DNA of 64,000 nucleotides from Cerrena zonata (taxonomy: Eukaryota; Basidiomycota; Agaricomycetes; Polyporales; Cerrenaceae): positions 62,001-126,000 of the forward strand of contig JASBNA010000033.1 of the NCBI GenBank assembly GCA_038087015.1. Direction: 5' to 3'. The translations under genes were made by a program, and so were the position numbers. The notes under the pieces were generated by a model, which saw only the letters and a program-made list of their open reading frames with translations, was not told the DNA's origin and did not search any database. This document shows, piece after piece, positions 9,492 through 20,093 of this stretch; position 1 is the first letter of the stretch, and each line of letters starts with the position of its first letter.

Positions 9492-11288
9492 TCAATGGTT
9501 TAGCTTGACATTTCGAGCGATGCTAGAAAAATTATAGTTACTGGCATCGTAACTTCCTTGCAGATTTCGAGACAGTCTTGCGGGCTCTAAGGGAGGTTCT
9601 GTCATTTGAGGGCTTATTGAGGGGGTGTTTGAGTCCTTTGGATTGTTGGAAGGAACGGTGGAGTCTGTAGGTGACTTAGAAGTAGGATCAGAAAGAACTG
9701 ATTTCATTTCTTCATCCCACATGGTCTTCAAAAACTCGTCTTTATTTTCAAATGTTATAGGATTCTTGACATCATTCAAAGATTCGTACTGAGAAGATGC
9801 TCGAAAATACCAAGGTGGCTCAGAGCTCTGATCTTTTTTAGGGGTAAATGGCCTCACCTGGTTCAAATATGCTGCACGGTTTACGAAACCCAAAACACCC
9901 ATATGGGATCTCATCTTTTCTTTCTGTGTCTTTGGATTGATTGAGGATAGAGTACTTGCAAATCGTAATCGAATTTGGGTGTATTCTGACATGATAGTAT
10001 CGTGTTGAATTTTGACGGTGTAATCATTTGAAGTACCAAAATCTTTTTCAGAAGAAGATTCTGTAAACTCATAATCGTTATAAAGATCCTTATAATCCAA
10101 TATTTTCCGTTGAACTCTACTACTTTGCTTCAAGTCCACCAGTGAAGTATTATTAGAAGGTGGGTTTGACATGTTTTTAACAAAATTACTTTGAAAATCT
10201 TTAATTTCTCTCAAAATGTCATTCAAAGATTTTGGGTTAATGTTGGTTAAATCATTAACGGGGCTTTTCACAAATGAATTATCAACATAAGAATTGTCGA
10301 CACTATCATTATTTTGAGTATTCCATGCATCTACTGGATGTCCGTTGTCTTCGTCCTCCTCCTCATCATCATCATCCAGTTCACTTTGATAATGAGGAGC
10401 TGTAACTAAAGTTCCATTATTCAACGTTTCACCATCCGTATCAGGTTTTGAAGCAGTGGACATTGGGGTTTTCGGCTGAATAGGAACCAATGAATGCATA
10501 CTATTATGAGCCATATTAATTAATTGACTCATTCTACTATATAGTTTATTGGAAGGATTCACAAATGTAGTAGTATTAGAATCAACGGTATCATTCGAAG
10601 GTCGCTTATTTGGCGAATCAAAGTCATTAGGATTATCAAAGGTATTAGAATTATGGGAATCCAAATCAATAAAGGAATTATCACTTATGGGTATTTTGGC
10701 TTTAGCAGGAGAGTTGGAGCCTGGTCTTTTAATGTTATAGTCATTTTTCAAAACAGTTAACGGCGAAATGCTCGAAGTTTTCTGATCATTGGTGTTATAA
10801 ATTTTATGTTCAATCTGATCATTTGATTTATTCGATTCCTTTGAAGAATATTTTGTATCAACCTCCGTTGGTTTTCTTTCATCTTGGCGAATCAGGTAGC
10901 TATTCCATCTTTTCAAGGAAGGTTTGGTGGGTGTTTCATGAATCATGGGTATATTTTTATTACGTGGATGATTGTTATTCAAGAAACTATGTGTTGACAC
11001 TGAGCGAGTTAAAGGCTTCTTGACTGACTCGCGTCTTTCATTTATATCGCCAGTAGACTCCATTCTTTTGGGTCTATTATTTTTCAAAAACACCGACTGC
11101 AATAAATGATTATTATCCACGGGATAATGATTACTAGCCCGACTACTAGCCCTACTTCTAGATCGGCTTCTTCGCAGATCAGGAAAGGCCTCATCACTAT
11201 TAGTGTTTAGTTCTTTTGAAGCGGAGTGATGCTTATTCTCTGGAGCCCTAGAATTGGTAATTTCACCGGTGGATGATGGGTCAAGCAT
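9492..11288 (-). CDS. Uncharacterised low-complexity protein
   Basis: A 598-residue hydrophilic protein that I do not recognise. Residues 35-55 are an RS-rich stretch (RRSRSRSRASSRAS). The next 270 are Asn/Ser/Asp-rich and probably disordered, with an acidic run DDDDEEEDEDN near 305. The likely conserved part is the C-terminal third, with LDYKDLYNDYEF, then YTQIRLRFASTLSSINPKTQ and MGVLGFVNRAAYLNQVRPF. There are no membrane spans or signal peptide. The many SP/TP and RxxS sites suggest a phosphoregulated scaffold, which is inference only. A Cbf1-type GTCACGTG lies 260 bases upstream. Confidence 0.8.
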   Translation of the reverse strand: MLDPSSTGEITNSRAPENKHHSASKELNTNSDEAFPDLRRSRSRSRASSRASNHYPVDNNHLLQSVFLKNNRPKRMESTGDINERRESVKKPLTRSVSTHSFLNNNHPRNKNIPMIHETPTKPSLKRWNSYLIRQDERKPTEVDTKYSSKESNKSNDQIEHKIYNTNDQKTSSISPLTVLKNDYNIKRPGSNSPAKAKIPISDNSFIDLDSHNSNTFDNPNDFDSPNKRPSNDTVDSNTTTFVNPSNKLYSRMSQLINMAHNSMHSLVPIQPKTPMSTASKPDTDGETLNNGTLVTAPHYQSELDDDDEEEDEDNGHPVDAWNTQNNDSVDNSYVDNSFVKSPVNDLTNINPKSLNDILREIKDFQSNFVKNMSNPPSNNTSLVDLKQSSRVQRKILDYKDLYNDYEFTESSSEKDFGTSNDYTVKIQHDTIMSEYTQIRLRFASTLSSINPKTQKEKMRSHMGVLGFVNRAAYLNQVRPFTPKKDQSSEPPWYFRASSQYESLNDVKNPITFENKDEFLKTMWDEEMKSVLSDPTSKSPTDSTVPSNNPKDSNTPSISPQMTEPPLEPARLSRNLQGSYDASNYNFSSIARNVKLNH

Positions 11289-11838
11289 CGTGAATACTTA
11301 ATGAACAACGAAAAACCGAAAAAAAAAAGACAAAAAAAGACAAAAAAAACGTTGTGGTTCTTGTCATGTAATTGGAATTATGAATAGCTATATAGAATAT
11401 CTTCCCATAACTTGAATAATCAACTTCCCTGTTTATTGAATTCGCCTAATCAATTTCCCATTGAGCGAATCTTTTCAACAACTGATAAGCAAAACGGTGC
11501 ACAGAAATGAATTACCAATAAAAATGGCACCTGCATAGACGCTTATCTTCACGTGACCGGAAATAAGCTAAGCGATTGGATATTACATGAAGCATTACAT
11601 ATGGTATTGATTTAATAGGTTTTGCCATAGCGACAATTGGTTGACTATTGGGTGACTATTAATTGAATTAAAGAAGGCTTACTTTCCGATATAAACTGAG
11701 TCAAAGTTATCTATATTACACCACTCTATAAATTGGGTAAATTAATCATCTTTGTGAGATTAAAGACTCTAACATTGCCGTATGATCTTTGACAAACATA
11801 AATACTTGGATCAAGGTATGAGCAAGATTGACATAGTA
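11289..11838. other. Intergenic region upstream of the 9.5-11.3 kb gene
   Basis: Promoter of the minus-strand gene ending at 9492 and 3' region of HEL1. It holds A-rich runs (11319-11350) and a CACGTG at 11550-11555 in the context GTCACGTG on the minus strand, a Cbf1-type element. No gene is seen. Confidence 0.6.
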
Positions 11839-13539
11839 TTAAGCAAACTTCAATAAACCTTGTTGAAGACCAGTTTGTGCACAATCAATTAACATTCTTT
11901 GTCTTTGAGAAATTAATTTACTCAAAGACATAATTTCATTTCTATATTTTGTAATTACCTCATAATTTTTCGAATTAGTATTGTTTTTTTTAGCATTGAT
12001 TTCTTCAAAAATTTTTGATAATTCTTCAACGGTTGAGTTCAAAAAATCTTGCATTGATTCAAAGATTTCTGAGAAATTAGTATTTTCAAGATAAAATGCA
12101 AAACAATATGTCCATTTGAGAGTTTTACGTCCATTGGTTAAAGCTCTAATTGCGTCATGTAGAAACTGTACGTCAACCCATGATAAAGAGCTTTCATTCG
12201 TCAGATTCTTAGTTTGAAGTTCCATATAAGATTTCATTTTTTCATCAACTTTTTCTATAATTCTTTGATCTCCCTTCATTGAGGATTCATGAACCGTAAA
12301 ACGTTTATAAAAATGTAAATATCTTCTCAAACTTAACCTTTTCAGCTCTTTACCCTTTTGTAATTCTTTGACAACGTTTGGATCAAATCTATTGCATTGG
12401 TAAAAATCTCGACCATGATCTTTCCAATTACCAAGACAAATCCAGCAAAATTCATATTTACATTTACGACAAGTTAAATGATTACAGCCACCATTTTTTT
12501 CAATCAGTGAATCACACTCTGGACATGGTTGAGTATTTGCTTGAATCCAATTAGCAGTTTCAGAATCATCTTTACATTTTTGAACCCATAAATCAACAAT
12601 CCAACATGGACATGGTAAATGATTTTCTCGATGACATTTATAACAAAATTCGTGGTTTTCTGGACAGGAAACATTTAGGACGTGAGTTAAATCTATATCT
12701 CGATCTAACTTGGATGTAATTAAATCTCCCTTTTCATTATATTTATTACTTTCATCTTCATCATGATTGGCTATGGCATCTCGATCTAATTCAATCAAAT
12801 TATTACAATCGGTTGCAGGACACCACTTATACTGTTTCCTATGGGTATCAATATAATTTGAAACGGTCGATCTTAGTAATGGATTCGAGATTAAATCAAG
12901 TTTAGGTTTAATTATTGATTCTTCATCTTTCCCTTGGTTAGCTAATAATGCAACGTCCCCATGAGAAATCGTTAATGGACATTCGAGGTTCATACATGTT
13001 ATAAGTTTACCCGACGATATATGCATGTTAACATAGCTTTTATAGCACTCACCACAATATCGGTGATTACATGCTAAAGCATAGATTTGAGTATGCTCGT
13101 ATGATTCTGCACAAATAGCACACTCAAAATTATCAACTTCTATTAAACCAACTTTCTTATCTATAGGAGGTTGCAGTAAACCACATTGATTTCGTAATTT
13201 AGTAGGGTTATCGTAAAACTCATTAATCACATTTTCTGGCTGCCAGTTCTTAGTTTGTAACATTATTAAAATTTCACCCAAAGTACATTGGGGTAATTGC
13301 CGTTGGTGTAGCTCAGCAGCCTTATCAATAAACTGATGCTGTATGAATCCTTCAAATGTCCATGGGTGAAATTTTGGTTCAAAACTATCGGTTGTATTCC
13401 GATTTCTATTTGTAACTGTAGTATCGCCATCATAATCACTTTCCCCTTCGCTTTGTAATAAATCATCCTCGTCTTCGAATTCAAACGCCGAGGAAGAACC
13501 TTCTTCATAAGAGAAGTTGTCACTTAAATCATCTGACAT
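11839..13539 (-). CDS. HEL1: RBR E3 ubiquitin ligase, Ariadne type
   Basis: A 566-residue RING-between-RING ligase, close in length to Saccharomyces Hel1 (551 aa), which targets excess histones. Order: acidic N-terminus (1-40), RING1 from C140 (CAIC, then CNHRYCGEC), IBR about 225-312 (KWCPATDC to CPC), RING2 from C339 (CPEC, then GGCNH, CRKC, FCWIC) and a helical Ariadne domain about 400-566. The catalytic cysteine that takes ubiquitin from the E2 should be C352 in GGCNH, as in other RBR ligases. An Asn/Asp-rich insert at about 250-285 lengthens the IBR. The Ariadne domain normally holds the enzyme inactive until a neddylated cullin-RING ligase binds it; whether this applies in yeast is not shown. 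Confidence 0.93.
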   Translation of the reverse strand: MSDDLSDNFSYEEGSSSAFEFEDEDDLLQSEGESDYDGDTTVTNRNRNTTDSFEPKFHPWTFEGFIQHQFIDKAAELHQRQLPQCTLGEILIMLQTKNWQPENVINEFYDNPTKLRNQCGLLQPPIDKKVGLIEVDNFECAICAESYEHTQIYALACNHRYCGECYKSYVNMHISSGKLITCMNLECPLTISHGDVALLANQGKDEESIIKPKLDLISNPLLRSTVSNYIDTHRKQYKWCPATDCNNLIELDRDAIANHDEDESNKYNEKGDLITSKLDRDIDLTHVLNVSCPENHEFCYKCHRENHLPCPCWIVDLWVQKCKDDSETANWIQANTQPCPECDSLIEKNGGCNHLTCRKCKYEFCWICLGNWKDHGRDFYQCNRFDPNVVKELQKGKELKRLSLRRYLHFYKRFTVHESSMKGDQRIIEKVDEKMKSYMELQTKNLTNESSLSWVDVQFLHDAIRALTNGRKTLKWTYCFAFYLENTNFSEIFESMQDFLNSTVEELSKIFEEINAKKNNTNSKNYEVITKYRNEIMSLSKLISQRQRMLIDCAQTGLQQGLLKFA

Positions 13540-13960
13540 TCTTCAATAGCTATTTATCTTGATTAAGTACTCGGAACTTGATGGTAAAAAAGAATATATA
13601 TTGGTACAGACGGAATGAGGACGACTCCTTTATCTTCTATACTTAATTGCTTGAGGTTTAGCAGGAGAACGTCCCGAGAACGAGGAATAAGTGCTTAGCT
13701 ATCTATTTGACTTGTGAGTTAGGCTATATATGAGTAATATTGAATTAGATCAACCTTTTCTGCGCGGCCTTCAACTTCATAAAAAAGTTGATAGAGGAAG
13801 CGTAACAAAAAAAAAAAAAAAAGTAGCATATCAGCTATGTGAGTATCAGTAGACTTGCGTAGATATAGTTTTATAAGACTACTTGAATACATAACTCCTT
13901 GGTTGTTGTACTTACAAGAGTATTTGATGATAAGTTTAAATAAAAAAAATCTATATATGA
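13540..13960. other. Intergenic region upstream of HEL1
   Basis: HEL1 promoter and 3' region of the SET-domain gene. It contains a run of 16 A near 13807-13822. No gene is seen. Confidence 0.55.
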
Positions 13961-16261
13961 TCAGTTTTTTGCAATTACTGATTTAAGAATTGATTTCTCT
14001 CTTTCAAGAAGAGACTTCACGATATCAGCTTTAACATCGTCCATTTTAATTTCTTCTTTTCCATATCTATCTAATCTTTGTTTGCACCATTTTTTAGCCA
14101 ACAGGTAAACCTGGTTGTAATATTTATCTGAAGTAGAATCTAACCCATACGGTAACAAGTTTTGAAATATTCTTTTCGCCAATTTACCTTCACTAGCACA
14201 TTCGATTAATTTGTAGTAAAATAACTTATACGGCATGATGAGTAATTTGATCAATGCGTAAGTTTGAGGAGTTATTGAACCATCTGCGGTAACACGAGGT
14301 GATAATTGCCATGATTCTGGAAGATTTTCTTCAAGAATTTGGGTATGTTCATCAGTTTCATCATCATCATCATCACCACCACAACAACCATCTTCACATT
14401 CATCTTGACAGTCTTCATCTTGACAGTCTTCATCTTGGCAATGGCTCCTATCGTGATCGTCGTGGCCATGGGAGTGTTCATGAGGGTGTTCTTCCAAATC
14501 ATCTTCAGGAAGAGCTGGTCTTGATTCGTATTGGCAAGTTAAGTCATTTACAAATTCAAAACCAATATGTTCATACCAATCCAATTTATTATTTAATTGT
14601 TTAATTTTCAATTCTGAATTATCTGATTTAAATTTCTTCAAATATTGGAATAACTGTACTGATAAAACACAATTATCATTAATGTTTTCAGTAATAAAGC
14701 CATATCTTTGTAATAAATAAGGATTGGAAAGGCCATTACCATAGGTATTGAATAATTCATATTTACCCTTTGATTTATTTGGTTTCTTGGATAAGACAAT
14801 ATCACAACATTTAGATCCATCTGATAATAAAAGAGCCAAATTTTCTTGATCTGCTAATAAGTGTTGATTGACATTTGATACATTTTCTTCTTCTTGATCA
14901 GTGGATACTTCTTCTTCATCAAGATGAGTTTCAGCCTCCGATTCATCTTCGTCATCATTTTCGTCATCTTTTTCTTCACTTTCTTCATCTTTCAATTCTT
15001 GTTCAATTTTGTTGATGTATTCCATTGTAATTTCTTTCAATTCAGGAATATCTTCAGTTTGAGAAGAGTTGGCATCTGAATGGTCAATTTCTGAATGATC
15101 GTCGGCGACTTCCGAATTATTATCATCCAAGTCAGATTCAAGAGAAGAATCATCTGCACCTGATGAACTAAACAATTCGGCTTCATCAACTTCACTATCA
15201 CCACCCAAGATTTCATCATCATTTAAATTTTCATTATCATCATTATCATCAAGGTCATCATCATCATTATTTTCATCATCGTCATTATCATCATCGTTTT
15301 CGACTAGTTGACCATCGCTATCGAATTGCATATCATTCAAACTATCATCATCATCGTCGTCGAACATGTCATCTTCTTCGATATCCATTTCCTCTTCGTC
15401 TTGGTGATCTTCACAGTCTAATTCTCCACAGACATCGCAAACGTCATCACCACCATCACAAACGAAATGGACATCTTCTCTACCGGAGATTCTTGAATCT
15501 TCATTGAGAACCGGAGGAATATGATTAAACAAATCAGCCCCAGGAACCAAGGAAAGCCCATGGAATTCGTCAACTTCAAAAGCACGGCTTATAACCGTTT
15601 GAACGTATTTACCAAATTGAATCAATTTTTCATGATGATTATCCAAGATGATTTTAGGTAATTGATCGATATTATCTTGATTGATTCCCACATTAACATC
15701 GAAAACTTTAGGGATCTCAATAAAAGAAGAATTGACTTTAGCGAAATTAATGCATTCAATAAAGTAATTAACCAATTCTGTATTATCTAACATATTAAGT
15801 AAATCACATTCAGTATTGAATAAACTTTTCTTATAAATTTCGGGCCATAAACAAATGGGGACATTATTGAACTTGGATTCGTCATTTTCGTTAGGTACCA
15901 TGGATTGTATATATTGAAACCATGGTGATTTAGAACCAATTGCCAATTCATAAATAAAACATATAACAATACTGTGCATACCTTGAGTTAAATCAACATC
16001 GAAGTTTACAATATGATTTTCACTATAATCAACGAGCAAATTCCAAATGAACGAGTTCTTAGGTGAAAGAATATTTTCCTTTGGAATCCTTAATAACAAA
16101 TTATCGTCGTCCTCTTCATCTTCATCTGGTGAATTGAAAAATACTCCAATCCCAGAGGACTCTTTGGATTGTTCAACGTCCAATTGGTCGTTGTTCCAGA
16201 AGGCGTTGGCATTAAGCCATTCCATAAGACTGGCAATCTTATCTGAAGTAGTCAACGACAT
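13961..16261 (-). CDS. SET-domain protein-lysine methyltransferase (RKM/SETD6-like) with a large acidic insert
   Basis: A 766-residue protein from the ATG at 16261; the longer open frame starts two codons earlier at GTG. The SET halves are visible: IGVFF and LLLRIPKENILSPKNSF near the start, LVPGADLFNHIPP about 233-247 (the NH motif), and LFNTYGNGLSNPYLLQRYGF about 500-520 (catalytic Tyr region). A helical RubisCO-LSMT-like substrate domain follows. This arrangement is that of yeast Rkm enzymes, which methylate ribosomal proteins and elongation factors in the cytosol. Between the NH and Tyr motifs sits about 190 residues rich in Asp/Glu, with a CDVCGELDC pair at its start. A second acidic insert near 600-640 carries repeated CQDED units. 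Which RKM ortholog this is cannot be decided. Confidence 0.8.
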   Translation of the reverse strand: MSLTTSDKIASLMEWLNANAFWNNDQLDVEQSKESSGIGVFFNSPDEDEEDDDNLLLRIPKENILSPKNSFIWNLLVDYSENHIVNFDVDLTQGMHSIVICFIYELAIGSKSPWFQYIQSMVPNENDESKFNNVPICLWPEIYKKSLFNTECDLLNMLDNTELVNYFIECINFAKVNSSFIEIPKVFDVNVGINQDNIDQLPKIILDNHHEKLIQFGKYVQTVISRAFEVDEFHGLSLVPGADLFNHIPPVLNEDSRISGREDVHFVCDGGDDVCDVCGELDCEDHQDEEEMDIEEDDMFDDDDDDSLNDMQFDSDGQLVENDDDNDDDENNDDDDLDDNDDNENLNDDEILGGDSEVDEAELFSSSGADDSSLESDLDDNNSEVADDHSEIDHSDANSSQTEDIPELKEITMEYINKIEQELKDEESEEKDDENDDEDESEAETHLDEEEVSTDQEEENVSNVNQHLLADQENLALLLSDGSKCCDIVLSKKPNKSKGKYELFNTYGNGLSNPYLLQRYGFITENINDNCVLSVQLFQYLKKFKSDNSELKIKQLNNKLDWYEHIGFEFVNDLTCQYESRPALPEDDLEEHPHEHSHGHDDHDRSHCQDEDCQDEDCQDECEDGCCGGDDDDDETDEHTQILEENLPESWQLSPRVTADGSITPQTYALIKLLIMPYKLFYYKLIECASEGKLAKRIFQNLLPYGLDSTSDKYYNQVYLLAKKWCKQRLDRYGKEEIKMDDVKADIVKSLLEREKSILKSVIAKN

Positions 16262-17219
16262 AACCACTATAACTAACTAACTATAACTAACCAACTAACC
16301 AACTAACCAACTCTATTTAAACTACATACCTATAAGTATAACAAGATCAATCGATGAGCCCTGCATACAACACCAGGTCTTCCCATCACGGTACAAAAAC
16401 GAAAAAAAAACCTAACAAAACGAAAAGCGAGAAAAATTTTCAGGTTACCCGCCTTCCAGAATTTAGTATAAATACTAGAGATCCCCCGGTGCTCCCTTTG
16501 TCTGCTCATTAATCATCAGTAGTGGTTATACTATCTCAATATAAAGATATATAACTAGTATTTCCTACGGGAAATACAACTACCTAAAGACCCTAGTGAC
16601 AGCTTAAGTACACCACATTAGTGACTGTGTGAGTTGGCTGTTCACGTATCAGCTAAGTGTTTTTTGACCTTTTTAACAGATTGGCCACAATTAACACTTC
16701 GTTTCCGGTCTTTTAGAATTATTTGGCACTTTAATAAGGTTTGCTAAGTTCTGACAGTTATGATGAACTACTTGTTTATCCATGATGTTCAGATATAAAA
16801 CCTGGTGCTACATTCTATTTGTAAAATGTATTGTCTGTTGTAAATGAGACGACGAGCAACCGTACAATTTCGTGTATAATCCTATTAGTTTCATTCAATA
16901 TTAATTGGATTTCCAACTACAGGGGATTTCTTGTATTAATTGGAATTCGGAGTGATTTTGTTTTCTACTTATTCAGTTTCTTTTACTCTGCTTCTTTTGC
17001 ACAGATTTTCCTGCAAATTGTTGGAGCAACATTCACTAGTTTAAATACTAGATTAAATAATAGACAGCTTAACCACCTGACTAGAGGTATTCATTCATAT
17101 CGGAACTGACTCAATTGAGGATTATCCAATAAGGATTGACTCTCATCAAATCTCATAGCCAATTAACAAAACAAGGTTTCAAAAAAATTGCGCATTAGCT
17201 TTTGCAACACTACTAAAAA
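16262..17219. other. Divergent intergenic region
   Basis: Separates the SET-domain gene from the plus-strand gene at 17220. It opens with an imperfect AACTAACC repeat (about 16268-16313). No RNA or protein gene is supported; the 92-residue frame at 16831-17109 has no recognisable content. Confidence 0.55.
16268..16313. repeat. AACTAACC-type short tandem repeat
   Basis: Alternating AACTAACC/AACTAACT units directly upstream of the SET-domain gene's start codon, so in its leader or core promoter. Confidence 0.75.
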
Positions 17220-19539
17220 ATGAGTTACAACGGGTATTACAACTTTGCACCCAATATCCCTGAAGGTATTCCTATGAATAATTCCCACCACGATTACTAT
17301 TACAAACCTTCTGACCCGTACAATTATGAACAAGGTACTTACCCACCATCCAATTCTTTCGTACCTCCTAATTACACTGCACCACCTTCCTCTTATCCAG
17401 CTCAAAACTCTTATTCAAATGGTGAATATGACCAGAACAAAAATTCACAATATCGTGAAACTGGAAATCGCCCAGATGAAGATACCTCCAAAAAACAAGC
17501 TCTCCAAGAAGACCTGGATGGAAAGGCTAAAGGTTCGATGGCTGATCTTGTTGATTCAAACAAAGATGAAATATTGGCTAACCAGCAAAGTCGATTTAAA
17601 ATCATCTCGGAAGCAAAGCTTCACCGTGTAGAAATTATATTTGAGATTTTAAAAATTAGCTTCGATCGGACTGGACGTCAAATTGTTCGTCAAGCAAGTG
17701 AGTTAAAGGTTAATATGAATGATATATACCAACAAGCTCAGAAAGCTTTGGAAACATATCATGGTGAGAAGTTCATTTTTGACCCTGTTATTAAATTTGT
17801 GGTTGAGATTCAATTTTCTGTTATTTCTCGGGCTTATTTCGAGTATTATCTAGCTATGATCAAAGCTACGACCGAGGAGATGTTAATAGTTTTTGAAAGT
17901 AAAGTTGCCCCTAGAACTTATTACTGAAGTTCAGGATAGATTTGAAAGAAATAAAGCAATACATAAGGAAATGTTGAATAAGACCTTAGATACAGTCCAT
18001 CAATATGTGAGATTACTGCCCATTAGTGAAAAAAATAAAGCTTCGGTAATTAATTTTTTGATGCAATATATTCAAGTTTATTTGAAAGAATCCGATTCTG
18101 CGCTCCGTGATGTTAACTCCCAAATTATTAAAACTATTAATGATCAGCATTTCATTGAAAAGGAAACCCAGGATTATATCCGAATTGTTACAGAGAATGC
18201 ATCAGAAGCAATCGCTGACCGAGTTCTTTTTGAATCAGTAGCTTCAAAATCTATTGCTAAGCAAGATAAAACAAACTCAAAGGAAAAAGACTCAACCGAT
18301 ACTCTGAATTCTCAACCAGATACTCCGTTCAATTCAACTCAGTCAGATCTTACTCCCCCATGTGAGTCACTGACTACTCAGCCAAATAAAGGTTCAGTGG
18401 ATGCTCCAGGAACTGCCGATTTAGTCAAGACTTCTGTAACTTCTGTGGAAGCTCCAGAAACCGCTGATTCAGGGGAAGCTCCAGAAACCACTGATTTAGT
18501 GAATACTTTTGCAACCGCTGATTCAGGGGATGCTCCAGAGACTACTGATTTAGTAAATCCTCCAGCAACTACTGATTTGGTCAATACCTCTACAAATACT
18601 GAATTAGTCAACACTTCTGAAACTTCTGATTCAGTGGACGCCCCAAGTACTCATTTTCACCTCAAAAAGTATTCTGATACTAATTATCCCCCAGATATTC
18701 ACCAAAAGCTCTCGGAAATTCTCGAGTCGGACAAAAAAATTCAATTGAAACTGGACTCTCCTGTACCATATCTTGATCAACCGTGCCCTGTTGAATACCC
18801 CAAAGTTGATGACGACACCGAGCTTCTCCTTTGCCCCCAAGAAACTCGTGAGCATATCTTGAGAGTTCAAAGATCGCTCGAGTCCCGATTTATAAACATG
18901 GACCATTGGAGGGTTATATTGTTTAAGTCACTTAATGACAGTGTTAAGTACATGTTCCCTTTCAAATACGGATGCGATTGGAATTACATTGTCGCTTATC
19001 TTCTTAGCTCAATGGATTATCAGCTTGCACGTAACGATGAATTGGCCAGGGTTAGATCATTCACTCCAAAATTGGGCGAATCTTTCGAATCGCTTTTATT
19101 GAGAACGCATCCTTACATTAATGAATGCCAATATCATGAGCCACGATTGATTTTCGCCGAATTGAAAAGTATAGTAATTGATATCATCAAGCATACTAGA
19201 CACCACTTTTTACTTGATATCGTTAGTTCTGCTAATAGTATCATGGCCTTTAAAAGGCTTGCCTTAGATGCAAGATTCTCTTATTATTCCATACCAACGC
19301 TTCCGGAAAGACACTTTTCAAATCGCTTTGGCAAGTCATCGAGTCATTTGTCTAATACCTACCAGTGTCCTGAATGTCCATGTTCCAGCTGTAAACGAAA
19401 TGACATGAATTCTACCAAGAAAGAAAAGCAGAAGAAAAACAGAAACCATGACAGTGGGTTGATTGATAGATTTGAGCGTTTCCACACCAACGATTCCGAA
19501 CCAGAGACTCCCGATACCGAAAGCTTTAATGAATGTTAA
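17220..19539 (+). CDS. Unrecognised protein with degenerate repeats and a C-terminal Cys cluster, one frameshift
   Basis: Two frames (17220-17927 and 17890-19539) appear to be one gene of about 772 residues. The switch lies in 17890-17927, where a TTTTT (17890-17894) or CCCC (17908-17911) run with one extra base would explain it. Residues 1-80 are rich in Tyr, Asn and Pro. Residues about 130-345 are helical and charged, and about 385-480 hold degenerate APETTDLVNT/ADSGDAP repeats. A second folded-looking part starts near WRVILFKSLNDSVKYMFPF, followed by CPECPCSSC near the end and a Lys-rich tail. The disordered start, helical core and Cys cluster before a basic tail faintly resemble retroelement Gag proteins, but no LTRs, protease or polymerase are nearby. 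Function unknown. Confidence 0.6.
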
Positions 19540-19708
19540 TAGAGTAATATAACAATAACTGCAAAAAATGTAAGCTCAGGTAGATAAACCCATGCACCAG
19601 TAAAGTAGACCCAAACACCAGAGAATTTTTCTCTCTGGTTCTTCAAGTGAAAAGCAAAAAGAAAAAAAATTGACTAATGGCCACTCTACCAACACTCCAA
19701 CATCAAGG

Positions 19709-20093
19709 ATGGCCCACAGATTATTAGTCAACGTCATATTCACCGGAGCATCAGTGTTTGGCCGTGCTTTCACCGAGGCATACAGACAAGCTGCCAAAGT
19801 CAGTGCTCTGAGTGCACAAACAGGAGGAGCCACCAAGGCCAGTTCAGTGGGGGGTATCACCACCGATGAAGCATTAAAAATCTTAGATCTCGAAAAGAAG
19901 GAGTTGAGTTTAGGATAAAATCGATGAAAAATATAAATATCTATTCGATGTGAATTCAAAAGAAAAGGGTAACTCGTTTTATCTACAGTCAAAAGTGTAT
20001 TATGCAATGGATAGTTTAAGAAAAGAACTAGAGTATATCCAAAAAGTTTCTGATGCCAAAAAACTGCAACCTGCTCAAGATTCAAAAGAATAG
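19709..20093 (+). CDS. PAM16: Pam16/Tim16, J-like subunit of the mitochondrial import motor, one frameshift
   Basis: A small J-like protein of about 127 residues when read through one frameshift. The ATG at 19709 gives MAHRLLVNV followed by GASVFGRAFTEAYRQAA, matching the Pam16 membrane-associating N-terminus. GGITTDEALKILDLE starts the J-like domain, in which Pam16 lacks the HPD motif. The frame stops at 19916 (TTA-GGA-TAA). With one of the two G at 19913-19914 absent, it continues DKIDEKYKYLFDVN and GNSFYLQSKVYYA, which align without gap to Saccharomyces Pam16, and ends at 20093. Pam16 pairs with Pam18 to control Hsp70 Ssc1 at the TIM23 channel. The gene is essential in yeast, so a true null is unlikely. 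Confidence 0.9.

Noticed and set aside
16831..17109. 92-residue open frame in the 16.3-17.2 kb gap
   Set aside because: It starts at a non-ATG codon, has no recognisable domain and lies in the promoter of the next gene.
17220..19539. Calling this gene a retrotransposon
   Set aside because: No LTRs, protease, integrase or polymerase; frame switch is inside the putative core, not at a gag-pol border. Kept only as a loose architectural resemblance.
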